Shown piece after piece: positions 43,561 through 55,433 of a stretch of 64,000 nt of DNA. The translations under genes were made by a program, and so were the position numbers. Location: positions 248,001 to 312,000 of the forward strand of contig CP126124.1 of NCBI GenBank assembly GCA_030123545.1, written 5' to 3'. The notes beneath the pieces were generated by a model. The model searched no databases, had not been told where the DNA came from, and was given only the letters and a program-made list of their open reading frames with translations. This DNA comes from Burkholderiaceae bacterium. Lineage in GTDB: Bacteria; Pseudomonadota; Gammaproteobacteria; Burkholderiales; Burkholderiaceae_C. Positions within the stretch are counted from its first letter, which is position 1. Every line of letters begins with the position of its first letter.

Positions 43561-45311
43561 GGCACCTCGCTCCCCAGATAGGCCTTCACCACCTCCGGGT
43601 CGTGCGCCACCTGACCAGGATCGCCTTCGGCCAGCATCTTGCCGTAGTTCATCACGACCAGGCGGTCGACCAGGTTCATCACCATGGCCATGTCGTGCTC
43701 GACCAGCAGCAGCGCAATACCGTCTTTCCTGAGGTCGCGCAGCAGGTCGGCAAGATGGTTCTTCTCCGCGAAACGCAGGCCGGCGGCCGGCTCGTCCAGC
43801 AGCAGCACGCGCGGCCGCAGCGCCAGCGCGCGCGCCACTTCCAGCAGCCGCCTGTGTCCGACCGTGAGCGATTCGGCCTCGGCGTCGACGTTCTCCAGGC
43901 CGACCCGCTTCAACAGACTCAACGCCTCCGCCTTGGAGCGCGCCTCGCCCGAGCGGCCGAGGCCGATCAAGCCCGTCCACAGATTGCCGCGTGTGTGGGT
44001 GTAGCACCCCATCATCACGTTCTCGAGCACGCTCATGTCGAACAGCGCGGTGTTCTGAAACGTCCGGGTCAGGCCCAACCTGGCCATGCGCTCCGCCGGC
44101 ACGCCGGTCACGTCCTTGCCGTCGAGCAGCACCGTGCCGGCGCTCGGGCCCAGCACGCCGCTCATCAGATTGAACGCGGTGGTCTTGCCCGCACCGTTCG
44201 GGCCGATCAGTCCGACGATCTCGCCGCTCTGCACGTCGAGCGACAGTTCGTTCACCGCCACCAGTCCACCGAAGCGACGGGTCACCTCTTTGACCTGCAG
44301 CCGCACCGGCGGCAAGTTCGACGCCGGGGCCGCGCCCGCAGCCGGCTTGACGCCGACGCTGGGCTTCCACAGGCGGCGCAGCAGCGGCGCCAGGCCTTTG
44401 GGACTGGCGATCATCAGCACGACCAGCAGGGCACCGTAGATGATGATCTGCACCTGTCCGGCCTGGCCGCTGGCATTCGGCAGCACGTCCTGCAGCAGGT
44501 TGTCGAGCGCGGTGATGATGCCCGCGCCGAAGATGCCGCCCAGCGGATGCGCGCCGCCGATCATGGTCATCGTCAACAGCCGGATCGACGCGCCGATGTC
44601 GAACGAACTGGGCGCGATGAACGCGATGAAATACGCGTACAGACCGCCGCCGAGCCCGGCGAACGCGGCAGACAGCACGAAGACCTGGAGTTTCAGGCGG
44701 CTCACGTTGACGCCCAGGCTGGAAGCCGCCACCTCGCTGCTGCGCAGCGCGCGGATCGCGCGCCCATCGCGGCTGGAAAGCAGCGCTGCGAGCATGATGA
44801 CGCCGAGCACGGCGACGGCCAGCACCAGGTAGTAGAAGCGCTGCGGGCCGCCGAGCTGGAGGCCGAAGAACGAGAGGACGGGAATGTTGGTGAAGCCGTC
44901 CGGTCCGCCGGTAATGGGCGCCAGCTGCGTGAACAGCGTGGTGGCAATGATGCTCCACGCCAGCGTCGCCAGCGCCAGGTAGTGGCCCGACAGGCGCAGC
45001 AGCGGCAGGCCGACGACGTAGGCGGACGCCGCGGCGATCGCGGTGCCGGCAACCAAACTCAACCAGGGATTGAGTCCGTAGGTGCCGGCCAGCACGGCCG
45101 CGCCGTATGCGCCGAAGCCGAAGAACGCCCCTTGCGCCAGGCTGACCAGACCGGCGTAGCTGGTGAGCAGGATCAGTCCGGTCGTGACGAACCCGTAGAT
45201 CGCCGTGAGCACCAGCAGATTGACATAGAACGGCGGCGCGAAACGAGGCAGCGCCAGCAGGAACGCGGCGATGACCACCGCGACGGCGATACGGGCCGGC
45301 AAGCTTTTCAT
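43557..45311 (-). CDS. fused branched-chain amino acid-type permease and ATPase (LivM-LivG)
   Basis: A 584-residue protein. Residues 1-305 are a LivM permease with about 9 membrane segments (ILLTSYAGLVSLAQGAFFGFGAYGAAVLAGTYG; MTMIGGAHPLGGIFGAGII). Residues 330-584 are a LivG ATPase: Walker A GPNGAGKTTAF, TRTFQNTALFDMSVLENV, Walker B VLLLDEPAAGL, EHDMAMVMNL. The join is a Pro/Ala linker near 310-335. Overlaps livH by 4 nt upstream and livF downstream. LivM-LivG fusions are well known in Burkholderiales HAAT systems. Confidence 0.9.
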   Translation of the reverse strand: MKSLPARIAVAVVIAAFLLALPRFAPPFYVNLLVLTAIYGFVTTGLILLTSYAGLVSLAQGAFFGFGAYGAAVLAGTYGLNPWLSLVAGTAIAAASAYVVGLPLLRLSGHYLALATLAWSIIATTLFTQLAPITGGPDGFTNIPVLSFFGLQLGGPQRFYYLVLAVAVLGVIMLAALLSSRDGRAIRALRSSEVAASSLGVNVSRLKLQVFVLSAAFAGLGGGLYAYFIAFIAPSSFDIGASIRLLTMTMIGGAHPLGGIFGAGIITALDNLLQDVLPNASGQAGQVQIIIYGALLVVLMIASPKGLAPLLRRLWKPSVGVKPAAGAAPASNLPPVRLQVKEVTRRFGGLVAVNELSLDVQSGEIVGLIGPNGAGKTTAFNLMSGVLGPSAGTVLLDGKDVTGVPAERMARLGLTRTFQNTALFDMSVLENVMMGCYTHTRGNLWTGLIGLGRSGEARSKAEALSLLKRVGLENVDAEAESLTVGHRRLLEVARALALRPRVLLLDEPAAGLRFAEKNHLADLLRDLRKDGIALLLVEHDMAMVMNLVDRLVVMNYGKMLAEGDPGQVAHDPEVVKAYLGSEVP

Positions 45312-46321
45312 GCGACCCGTGCGCGGCGCTGCGTCAGCGCGCGAATGAGCAGGATGACGATGATCAGTGCAAAGACGATCGCCTCGCCGTACGCGGAAAC
45401 GGCGTAGAAGGCATAGGCCTCGAGCACGCCGACCGCGAGCCCGCCCAGCACCGCCCCGCCGTAGCCCGACAGCCCGCCGACGACCGCACCGACGAAGCCC
45501 TTGAGCCCGAGGAACAGGCCCATGTCATAGGTCGCGTAGGTGATCGGCGCGATCAGCACGCCGGCCACGGCCGAGAGCCCGGCGCTGATCGCGAACGCAA
45601 GCAGGCCCGCCCGCTCCGGCGAGATGCCGACGAGCCGCGCACCCAGGCGGTTCATCGCGCACGCGCGCAGCGCCTTTCCGAGCAAGCTGCGCTCGAGCAG
45701 CAGCCAAACGAGGAACAGCAGGATCAGCGTGGCGGCGAACACCAGCAGGCTCTGGTAGCTGATCTGGGCCGCACCCAACGCCAGGCCACCGGCATGCACC
45801 GTGGGGAAGCTGAATGAGCTCGGCCCCCAGAACAGCAGCCCCAGCCCCTCGACCGCTAGAAAGATACCGGTGGTGATGATCAGAAAAACCAGCTCGCTGG
45901 CGCGCGCCGCCGGCTGGATGGTGATCCGGTAGATCGCCGCGCCCAGAAAAGCGACCACGACGGTGGCCAGCGCGGCGGCGGCCAGCGGCGGCAGGTGAAA
46001 CGGTTCGAGCTGGCGCACGAGCCACCACAGCGCCGCGCCGGCGATCAATGCCACGGGGATCAGGAACCAGGCGCGACGGCGAAAGGCTTCGAGCGCCACC
46101 CACACCACCCCGGCCGCGATCGCCAGGTGAATGCCGCCGACTGCCGCCCCGCCGGTCAGGCCGACGGCCGTCAGCGCGCCCAGCATCACGAACTCGCCCT
46201 GGGCGATGTTGATGACCCGCGTGACGTTGTAGATCAGCACCAGGCCGAGACCCAGCAGCGCGTAGATCGCCCCATTGGTCAGGCCGTTGATCAACAGAAA
46301 CAGGACGGTGTTGGTCGTCAT
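45308..46321 (-). CDS. livH: branched-chain amino acid-type ABC permease LivH
   Basis: A 337-residue inner-membrane permease with about 9 segments. The N-terminus LFLLINGLTNGAIYALLGLGLVLIYNVTRVINIAQGEFVMLGAL is the LivH signature, and LKGFVGAVVGGLSGYGGAVLGGLAVGVLEAYAF the conserved cytoplasmic loop region. A longer than usual hydrophobic stretch (about residues 55-120) extends the typical 290-residue LivH. ATG 46321 (MTTNTVLF) is chosen; the 3' end overlaps the LivM-LivG fusion (ATGA). Confidence 0.88.
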   Translation of the reverse strand: MTTNTVLFLLINGLTNGAIYALLGLGLVLIYNVTRVINIAQGEFVMLGALTAVGLTGGAAVGGIHLAIAAGVVWVALEAFRRRAWFLIPVALIAGAALWWLVRQLEPFHLPPLAAAALATVVVAFLGAAIYRITIQPAARASELVFLIITTGIFLAVEGLGLLFWGPSSFSFPTVHAGGLALGAAQISYQSLLVFAATLILLFLVWLLLERSLLGKALRACAMNRLGARLVGISPERAGLLAFAISAGLSAVAGVLIAPITYATYDMGLFLGLKGFVGAVVGGLSGYGGAVLGGLAVGVLEAYAFYAVSAYGEAIVFALIIVILLIRALTQRRARVA

Positions 46322-46523
46322 CGCGCCTGATTCCATTCATCCGATCGGGGGATTGTAGGGTTCCCGCTGCCGTGCGCTACGTTTACCTCATCCGCGCTGC
46401 ATGGCACGACGCGGCGCACAGATATCCGTCCAGGATCCGGCATGGGCGGCCGCATTCTGGATGGCGCCCGGGCTCCCGGTGTCATCGCGCAAGGCTATCG
46501 AGCGTCCGAGCAGCCCGGCGGCT

Positions 46524-47708
46524 TCAGTGCGCCACCACGTATTCGCCGTTTTCGACGGTCACCATCGTGATCGAGCTCGCGTCGAGGCCGACGTGGTCGG
46601 TCTTCGAGAAGTTGTAGGTGCCGTTCACGCTCTGGAATCCGTGCAGGTTCTCGATGCCGTCGCGCAATGCCTTGCGGAAGGAAGCGGTGTCGGACAGTTT
46701 GGCCTTGCCACCAGAAAGTTCGTTGCCGGCGACCGTCGAGAAGATGCGGATGCCGGCATAGGCGAACGCGGCGAAGTTGCTCGGAACTTCTCCGTTGAAG
46801 GCGGCCTTGTAGTCCTTGACGAACTTCTCCACGACCGGCTTGAACGGACGCGAATCGGGCAGATGGTTATAGACCGTAATCGGCGGCACCGAGATGCGGG
46901 TGCCGTTCAGGCTGGCGCCGCCGAGCCGCAGGTAGGTTTCGTTCGTGACGCCGTAGGTTTGGTAGATCGTGCCCTTGTAGCCGGCCGCCTGGATCGCTTT
47001 CTGCGCCACGTTGGCCCCTGGCGGATTCGCGATGATCAGGACCGCATCCGGGTTCGCTGCCGCCAGCTTGGCCCCTTGCGCGCTCAGGTTCGTGTCCGAC
47101 GGCGCGAACTGCTCCACGTTGACGATCTTGATGCCCGCCGCCGGCGCAGCCTTCTGAAACTCGGTGAGGCCTGCATGGCCAAGGGCGGTATTGAAGCCGA
47201 GATATCCGACGGTCTTCACGCCGCGTTTCTTCATGTCACCCACTTCAACACCGATCATGATCGCGTCCGTCGGCGACGGCTTGAACACCCAGTGACGCTC
47301 GGATACAGGCTCCGCAATCGTCGCCGCGGAACCGAGCGAAATGGTCGGGACCTCGGCGCGCTGCACGGTGTCGATGATCGCCATCGACTCCGGTGTGGTC
47401 GTGCAGCAGATGACGCCCGCCACGTTGTCTTCGCTGATCAGCTTGCGTACGTTCAGCACGGCCTTCTGGGGGTCGCCCGCGCTGTCCAGGATGACGACCT
47501 TCAGCGGATGGCCGGCGATGCCGCCCTTCGCGTTGACGTCCTTCGCATACATGTTGATGGCCTTCACTTCGCCTTCACCCAGGGACGAAACCGGACCGGT
47601 CTGCGCAATCACCGCGCCGATGACGACGGGATCCGGCGCGGCAAGGCAGAAGGCAGGCGCCGAAATTGCGGCGACAGCGAGCAGGGCAGCGATCCAGCGA
47701 TTTTTCAT
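46524..47708 (-). CDS. ABC transporter substrate-binding protein (first of tandem pair)
   Basis: A 394-residue periplasmic binding protein of the branched-chain amino acid type. Signal peptide MKNRWIAALLAVAAISAPAFCLAA, then DPVVIGAVIAQTGPVSSLGEGEVKAINMYAKDVNAKGGIAGHPL. SEDNVAGVICCTTTPESMAIIDTV and TYGVTNETYLRLGGASLNGTR are shared almost word for word with the protein encoded at 47906-49087, so the two arose by tandem duplication. It lies 202 nt upstream of livH. The differing ligand-contact loops suggest two ligands for one permease. Confidence 0.87.
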   Translation of the reverse strand: MKNRWIAALLAVAAISAPAFCLAAPDPVVIGAVIAQTGPVSSLGEGEVKAINMYAKDVNAKGGIAGHPLKVVILDSAGDPQKAVLNVRKLISEDNVAGVICCTTTPESMAIIDTVQRAEVPTISLGSAATIAEPVSERHWVFKPSPTDAIMIGVEVGDMKKRGVKTVGYLGFNTALGHAGLTEFQKAAPAAGIKIVNVEQFAPSDTNLSAQGAKLAAANPDAVLIIANPPGANVAQKAIQAAGYKGTIYQTYGVTNETYLRLGGASLNGTRISVPPITVYNHLPDSRPFKPVVEKFVKDYKAAFNGEVPSNFAAFAYAGIRIFSTVAGNELSGGKAKLSDTASFRKALRDGIENLHGFQSVNGTYNFSKTDHVGLDASSITMVTVENGEYVVAH

Positions 47709-47838
47709 TGTGTTCTTTCGGGGATGTGTCGAAATGCGGATGGCGAAACGAGCGCCCAGATTCTGCACTCGACCCCGCAGTGGCGCCCATAGTGTCAGAC
47801 CCTAAGCTGTCGCCAACTGGATCGGCGATCTCGTGAAA

Positions 47839-47889
47839 GTTTGACCCTCGTCAAACCAAGCCGGGGGCCGCCGCCGAAGCGGCCCCCGG
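47839..47889 (-). terminator. two tandem hairpins between the binding-protein genes
   Basis: On the minus strand, 16 nt after the stop at 47906, an 11-bp perfect GC stem CCGGGGGCCGC-TTCGGCG-GCGGCCCCCGG (47861-47889) is followed by a second hairpin GTTTGA-CGAGGG-TCAAAC (47839-47856). The lack of a clean T-run makes full termination uncertain. Position between the upstream and downstream binding-protein genes suggests partial termination or mRNA protection. Confidence 0.55.
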
Positions 47890-47905
47890 CGGACGGCGGG
47901 GACAA

Positions 47906-49087
47906 TCAGTGGATCACTTGGTAGCCGCCGTTCTCGATCGTCACCATGATCGCCGAACTGGGCCCCAACCCACCATGGTCGTCCTTGGAAAAGTTGTAGG
48001 TGCCGTCCACCGCCTGGAAGTTGTCCACGTGTTCGATGCCGTCGCGCAGCGCCACTCGGAACGCATCGGTGTCGGAGAGCTTGACCTTGCCGGCGGAAAG
48101 CACCTTGTCCGCGACCGCCACGAAGATCTTGACCGCGTCGTACGCATGCCCGGCGAACGAGCTCGGGGTTTCGCCGCCGTTCGCGGCGCGGTAATCCTTG
48201 ACGAATTGCTCTACGACGGACTTGAACGGCAGCGACGCCGGCAGCTTGTCATGGACGATAACCGGCAGCACCGAGACGCGGGTGCCGTTCAGGCTGGCGC
48301 CGCCCAGGCGTAGAAAGGTTTCGTTCGTGACGCCGTAGCTCTGATAGATGACGCCCTTGTAGCCTGCCGATTGCAAGGCTTTCTGCGCGACATTCGCACC
48401 CGGCGGGATCGCCCAGATCAGGATCGCCTGCGGATTCGCCGCGACCAGCTTGGTCGCCTGCGAACTCAGGTTGGTGTCGGTGCGCGCGAACTGTTCGGTG
48501 GCGACGAGCTTGACGCCCGCCGGCTCGGCGGCCTTCTTGAACTCGTTCAGGCCGCCCTGGCCGTAGGCGTCGGAAAAGCCGAGGAAGCCGACGCTGGTGA
48601 GACCCTGCTTTTGCATGTCCTTGACTTCAGCGCCAACCATCGTCGCATCCAGCGGCGGCGTCTTGAAGATCCAGTGCCGCTCGGCGACCGGTTCCACGAC
48701 GGCTGCCGAAGCGGCAAGGGAGATGTTCGGAACCTTGGCGCGCTGCACGGTGTCGAGGATCGCCATCGATTCGGGCGAGGTGGTGCAGCAGATAACGCCG
48801 ACCGCGTTGTCCTCGGTGACCAGCTTGCGCACGTTCAGGACGCTCTTCTGCGGGTCGCTGGCGCTGTCGAGGATGACAACCTTCAGCGGATGGCCGGCGA
48901 CGCCGCCCTTGGCGTTGGTTTCGTTCACGAGCAGGTTGATCGCCTTGACCTCACCCGCGCCCAGCGACGATGCAGGGCCGGTCTGGGCGATGGACGCGCC
49001 GATGACGACGGGTTCCGGTGACGCTGCAAACGCAGGCATCGAGATGGCCGCCGCAGCGAACAAACCGACGAGAAGAGATGTTTTCAT
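47906..49087 (-). CDS. ABC transporter substrate-binding protein (second of tandem pair, promoter-proximal)
   Basis: A 393-residue periplasmic binding protein, paralogue of that at 46524. Signal peptide MKTSLLVGLFAAAAISMPAFAA, then SPEPVVIGASIAQTGPASSLGAGEVKAINLLVNETNAKGGVAGHPLK. Shares VICCTTSPESMAILDTVQRA, YGVTNETFLRLGGASLNGTR and the C-terminal DGIEHVDNFQAVDGTYNFSKDDHGGL with its neighbour. Both carry the same unusual Cys pair (ICCTT). Transcription of the operon probably starts upstream of this gene; 255 nt of non-coding DNA separate it from the PACE gene. Confidence 0.88.
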   Translation of the reverse strand: MKTSLLVGLFAAAAISMPAFAASPEPVVIGASIAQTGPASSLGAGEVKAINLLVNETNAKGGVAGHPLKVVILDSASDPQKSVLNVRKLVTEDNAVGVICCTTSPESMAILDTVQRAKVPNISLAASAAVVEPVAERHWIFKTPPLDATMVGAEVKDMQKQGLTSVGFLGFSDAYGQGGLNEFKKAAEPAGVKLVATEQFARTDTNLSSQATKLVAANPQAILIWAIPPGANVAQKALQSAGYKGVIYQSYGVTNETFLRLGGASLNGTRVSVLPVIVHDKLPASLPFKSVVEQFVKDYRAANGGETPSSFAGHAYDAVKIFVAVADKVLSAGKVKLSDTDAFRVALRDGIEHVDNFQAVDGTYNFSKDDHGGLGPSSAIMVTIENGGYQVIH

Positions 49088-49342
49088 CGTTGTTGACCTC
49101 GCATACAAGTGATGGGGTTGTTGTACCGGCAGTGCGGCGCTGGCGTCACTGCGCCCGCGGCGGGCCAGGACTCAAATTGCGCCGCTACCGGCCGAGAGAT
49201 TGGAATCTAATCGGCAAACTGCGGCAGCGTACCCCGGTAGAACCCGCAATCCAGGCAATGAATTCTGAGGATGATGGAGCACGCTGACGGGCACATCGTG
49301 ACTAGCCGCAGGCCCGTCAACCGATCCCGCCGACCGCCGGTT

Positions 49343-49762
49343 TCACGCCGCCGACGCCGGCAGGCCGAACACCCGGTCGAAACTCCAGCAGAACACGAAG
49401 CTGTAGACCAGGAAGAACACGACTAGGCCCAGGTCCATCACCAGCGCCGACCACAGCGTGGTGTCCAGCCACCAGGCGAACAGCGGCACCAGCATCAGGA
49501 TCAGCCCGCCCTCGAACCCGACTGCGTGCGCGATGCGGCGGCGCAGGCCGCGCCCGCGCACCGGCTGGCGCGACTCCCAGACCTCGAACAGGTGGTTGAA
49601 CACCATGTTCCAGGCGATCGCCACGCCCGAGGCCAGCGCCGCCGCGACCGACGAATGCGCGGCGCTGCTGCCGGACATCGACGCCAGGCCCAGGCTGGCC
49701 ACGGCGATCGCGATCGCCTCGTACAAGGTCACGTAGACCACTTTCCGCTTCAAGCCCTGCAT
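49343..49762 (-). CDS. PACE-family multidrug efflux transporter
   Basis: A 139-residue inner-membrane protein with four segments in two BTP (bacterial transmembrane pair) repeats. Family hallmarks are visible: Glu15 in KVVYVTLYEAIAIAV, which in AceI couples proton transport, AWNMVFNHLFEVWE at the end of repeat one, and GFEGGLILMLVPLFAWWLD plus VFFLVYSFVFCWSFDRVF in repeat two. PACE proteins export biguanides such as chlorhexidine and short diamines. Divergent from a LysR gene (110-nt gap), as in AceI-AceR. Confidence 0.85.
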   Translation of the reverse strand: MQGLKRKVVYVTLYEAIAIAVASLGLASMSGSSAAHSSVAAALASGVAIAWNMVFNHLFEVWESRQPVRGRGLRRRIAHAVGFEGGLILMLVPLFAWWLDTTLWSALVMDLGLVVFFLVYSFVFCWSFDRVFGLPASAA

Positions 49763-49845
49763 TGCATTCCTCTTTCACTATCCGTTCGCCGCCGGCGATC
49801 CGCACGGCTTTGGCAGACTATATGTCCATATTTCTGATATAAAAA

Positions 49846-49870
49846 GTCAGATTATTTCAATTGATCTGAC
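49846..49870 (+). promoter_or_regulatory. LysR-type operator between PACE and LysR genes
   Basis: GTCAGAT-N11-ATCTGAC is a perfect 7-bp inverted repeat with the T-N11-A core spacing of LysR recognition sites. It lies 110-nt-gap proximal to the regulator, ending 2 nt before its ATG at 49873, so binding would also block initiation of the regulator itself. Confidence 0.65.
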
Positions 49871-49872
49871 AG

Positions 49873-50843
49873 ATGAGTTTCTCCAGCGACAGCGCAGCGG
49901 TGTTTCTCGCGGTGCTTGACCACGGCTCGTTCTCGGCCGCGGCGCGCGCGCTGTGCCGGGTGCCGTCAGCGGTCAGCATGGCGATTGCGAACCTGGAAGC
50001 CGAGCTGGACCTCGCGCTGTTCGAGCGGGTCGGCCGCGAGCCGAGGCCGACGCCGGCCGCGCGCGCGCTCGAGCCGCAGGCGCGGCTGCTGGCCGCGCAG
50101 CTGAAGGAGCTGCAGGCGCATGCGCTCGCGCTGACCCAGGGGCTGGAGACCCGGCTGACGCTGGCGATCGCGCCGGAACTGCTGGCCGGCGCCTGGTGCG
50201 CGCCACTGGCGACGCTGGCCCGCGAGTATCCGTTGCTCGAGGTCGAGGTGCTGGCCGCGCCGCAGGCCGATGCGCTGCGGCAGCTGCACGAAGGCCGGGT
50301 GCAACTGGCGCTGGTGTTCGAGCGACCGAGCCTGGACGGGCGCGAAGGCTTCCAGGAAGTCGGCAGCGAAACCCTGGTCGCGGTCGCGGCGCCGAATCAT
50401 GCGCTGCTCGCGCCGACGCATGCTGCGCCCGGCGACGCAGGGCTGCGTGAAGCCGATCTGCACAACACGCGCCAGATCGTGGTTGCGAGCCGCGACCCGG
50501 CGCTGAGCGACCCGCGCTTCGTGTTCGCGCGCCACCGCTGGCGCACCGACAACGCGATCACCGCGCTGGAACTGATCGAAGCGGGTCTCGGCTGGGGTTG
50601 GCTGCCGCAGTCGTTCGTGCGCACGCACATAGCCGATGGGCGGCTGGTGACGCTGCCACTGGAGAACCTGACGAACGCGCTCGAGCTCTGGGTCGATCTG
50701 GTCTGGTCGAAAGAGCGGCCGCTGGCGCGCGGCGCGCAGCGCTTCGTCGAATTGATGCAGCGGGCCCGGCGGACCCCATCGACCGCCAACGCGCAGGATG
50801 CGCTGGAGGGATCAGAGACGCCGGAGGCGCCCGGACCGGGCGC

Positions 50844-50862
<19 letters not shown>
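49873..50862 (+). CDS. LysR-family transcriptional regulator of the PACE gene
   Basis: A 329-residue LysR regulator. HTH in residues 5-60 (AAVFLAVLDHGSFSAAARALCRVPSAVSMAIANLEAEL), then an effector domain (LTLAIAPELLAGAWCAPLATLAREYPLLEVEVLAAPQ). Divergence from the PACE exporter parallels AceR-AceI, where the regulator activates export on binding the drug or polyamine. Its 3' end overlaps the convergent metH1 gene by 19 bp (50844-50862). The stop extends the usual LysR length by a Gly/Pro-rich tail (about 25 residues). Confidence 0.87.
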
Positions 50863-51920
<1,058 letters not shown>

Positions 51921-51975
51921 GCGCCGATTGTAGGAAACGTCTGCGGACCGGAACGGCAGCGAGGTTGCGGGGCGC

Positions 51976-53112
51976 CTATCCCGGTGCCGTTTGGATGATC
52001 TCGCCGAGAGCCTGCAGAAACCTCGCGTTGTCATCGGCGGTGCCGATCGAGACGCGGATGAAGGTCTCGAAGCCAGGCTCCTTCCAGGGCTTGACGATGA
52101 TGCCGCGCGCCAGCAGCGCCTCGTTGACCGGACCGTTCGCACGCCCCAGATCAATGAACAGGAAGTTGGCCACGGACGGCGCGACGCGCAACCCGGGCAG
52201 GGCCATCGCGCGCAGCTGCCGCTCCATCGCTTCGCGCTGCTGCACCGTATCCCGAACGGCCCGCTCCATGAACGGCTCGTCACCCCAGGCGGCGAAGGCC
52301 GCGGCCTGCGCGGCCTCGTTCACGTTGAACGGCGTGCGCACCCGGTCCAGACACTCGATCAGCGCGGCGTCCGACGCGATGCCATAGCCGACGCGCAGCG
52401 CCGCCAGCCCCCATGCCTTCGAGAAGGTGCGCAGCACGATCCAGGGGCGCCGCCGCGAACGCAGCATGACCAGTGCACCCGGAAAGCCGGGCGCGAGGCG
52501 GGCGTATTCGTAATAAGCCTCGTCTATCACCAGCAACGTGCGCTCGGGCGCGGCATCCACCAGGCGTTCGAACGACCGCGCATCGAACATGCAGCCCACC
52601 GGATTGGACGGGTTGGCAAGCATCGCGATCTTCGGTTCGCGCGCCAGCGCTTCGCACCAGGCATCGGGGTCGAATTCGAGCGCCGGCGTGAGCGCCAGCA
52701 GTTCGACCTGCGCACCCATCATGCGCGGATGAATCTCGTGCAGGCCGAACGTGGGACGCTGCGTGAGCACACGCTCGCCAGGCGAGAGAAAGGCAAGACA
52801 CAGCATCTGCAGGATGGCTTCGGAGCCGTTGCCGATCACGATCTGCTCCGCGTGCGCGCCGATGCGCTGCGCGATGGCCGAGCGCAGCGCCGAGCAGTTG
52901 GCATCCGGGTAGGTTCCCGTATGCCGCGCCAGATCGGCCAGCGCGCTCGCCACCGCGGGGCTGGCGCCGTAGGGGTTTTCATTGCTCGCGAGGCGCGATA
53001 TCTGCTCGACGCCGTAGCGCCGCCGCACGGATTCGGACGATAGTCCCGCGTTGTACGACGGAAGGGCAGGCACTTCCGGGCGCACGAGTTGGTGGATGAC
53101 GGATGCGTTCAT
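51976..53112 (-). CDS. histidinol-phosphate aminotransferase-like (class I/II)
   Basis: A 378-residue PLP aminotransferase of the HisC group: ISRLASNENPYGASPAV near the N-terminus, NPSNPVG, DEAYYEYARLAPGF, and the PLP Lys in VLRTFSKAWGLAALRVGYGI. True HisC for histidine synthesis is usually in the his operon; this one is last in the hut cluster, 21 nt after hutG. It may therefore act on another amino acid, perhaps an aromatic or histidine-related one. The symbol hisC is withheld for that reason. Confidence 0.8.
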   Translation of the reverse strand: MNASVIHQLVRPEVPALPSYNAGLSSESVRRRYGVEQISRLASNENPYGASPAVASALADLARHTGTYPDANCSALRSAIAQRIGAHAEQIVIGNGSEAILQMLCLAFLSPGERVLTQRPTFGLHEIHPRMMGAQVELLALTPALEFDPDAWCEALAREPKIAMLANPSNPVGCMFDARSFERLVDAAPERTLLVIDEAYYEYARLAPGFPGALVMLRSRRRPWIVLRTFSKAWGLAALRVGYGIASDAALIECLDRVRTPFNVNEAAQAAAFAAWGDEPFMERAVRDTVQQREAMERQLRAMALPGLRVAPSVANFLFIDLGRANGPVNEALLARGIIVKPWKEPGFETFIRVSIGTADDNARFLQALGEIIQTAPG

Positions 53113-53133
53113 GAGTCAAAACCCTGCCATGGT

Positions 53134-53955
53134 TCAGGAGGCGACGCGCGCGTCGACGAAGTCGAGCACCGCTTCGAGCATGCGGCGCAGATGCGGTTGC
53201 ACCCGCGCTGCACGCTCGGGAAGGTAGCCGAACGGCGATGCCTCTTCCATGTAGCTGCACTGCGTCATCTCGAGTTGCACCGCATGCACGCCCGTGGTCG
53301 GCTGACCGTGGTGGCGCGTGATGTAGCCGCCTGTGAAGCGGCCGTTGAGCACGCTCGTGAATCCGCTGGCCGCACGCGCGATGTCGAGCAGCTTCTGCGC
53401 GAGCGCCGGATCGCAACTGTCGCCCTGCGCCGTGCCGAGATTCAGATCGGGCAGCTTGCCATCGAAGAAGCGCGGCAGCACGGAGCGGATCGAATGCGCG
53501 TCCCACAGCGCCGCAATGCCGTGCCGCGCCTTGATGCGCGCGAGTTCCTCCGCAAGTTGCCGGTGGTACGGCTGCCAGATCGCTTCGCGCCGCGCGGCGA
53601 TTTCCGCCTCGCCGGGAACGTCGCCCGCGGGATACAGCGGCGTGTCGTCGAAGCTGTCGATCGGGCACAGGCCAGTGACGCTCTGCCCCGGATAGAGGCT
53701 CGCGCCATCGGGCGGGCGGTTGAGGTCGATCACGTAGCGCGAATGCGTCGCCACCAGCACCGAGGCGCCGAGCGCGTCGGCGAAGTCGTACAGGCGCTCC
53801 AGATGCCAGTCGGTGTCGGGCAGCTGACGTGCCTCGCCGCTCAGTCGCGCCGCGAGCTGGGGTGGGATATGGGTTCCGACATGCGGAATCGAGATCAGCA
53901 GCGGGCGCGTGCCGCGCCGGAAGCGGAACGGCGGCTCGGTGGTGGTGAAAGACAT
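53134..53955 (-). CDS. hutG: N-formylglutamate deformylase HutG
   Basis: A 273-residue N-formylglutamate amidohydrolase that splits formylglutamate into formate and glutamate, the last step of the five-step histidine pathway. Family residues: PLLISIPHVGTHIPPQL, LPDTDWHLERLYDFADALGASVLVATHSRYVIDLNRPPDG, ALWDAHSIRSVLP, and NGRFTGGYITRHHGQPTTGVHAVQLEM. Start 53955 has an AGGGA site 9 nt upstream; ATG 53964, overlapping the hutF stop as ATGA, is the alternative and adds three residues. Confidence 0.9.
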   Translation of the reverse strand: MSFTTTEPPFRFRRGTRPLLISIPHVGTHIPPQLAARLSGEARQLPDTDWHLERLYDFADALGASVLVATHSRYVIDLNRPPDGASLYPGQSVTGLCPIDSFDDTPLYPAGDVPGEAEIAARREAIWQPYHRQLAEELARIKARHGIAALWDAHSIRSVLPRFFDGKLPDLNLGTAQGDSCDPALAQKLLDIARAASGFTSVLNGRFTGGYITRHHGQPTTGVHAVQLEMTQCSYMEEASPFGYLPERAARVQPHLRRMLEAVLDFVDARVAS

Positions 53956-53960
53956 GGCGT

Positions 53961-55432
<1,472 letters not shown>

Positions 55433-55433
<1 letters not shown>

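Noticed and set aside
49270..49330. TGACGGGC/GCCCGTCA inverted repeat after the PACE gene as a terminator
   Set aside because: The loop is 19 nt and no T-run follows; too weak to list.
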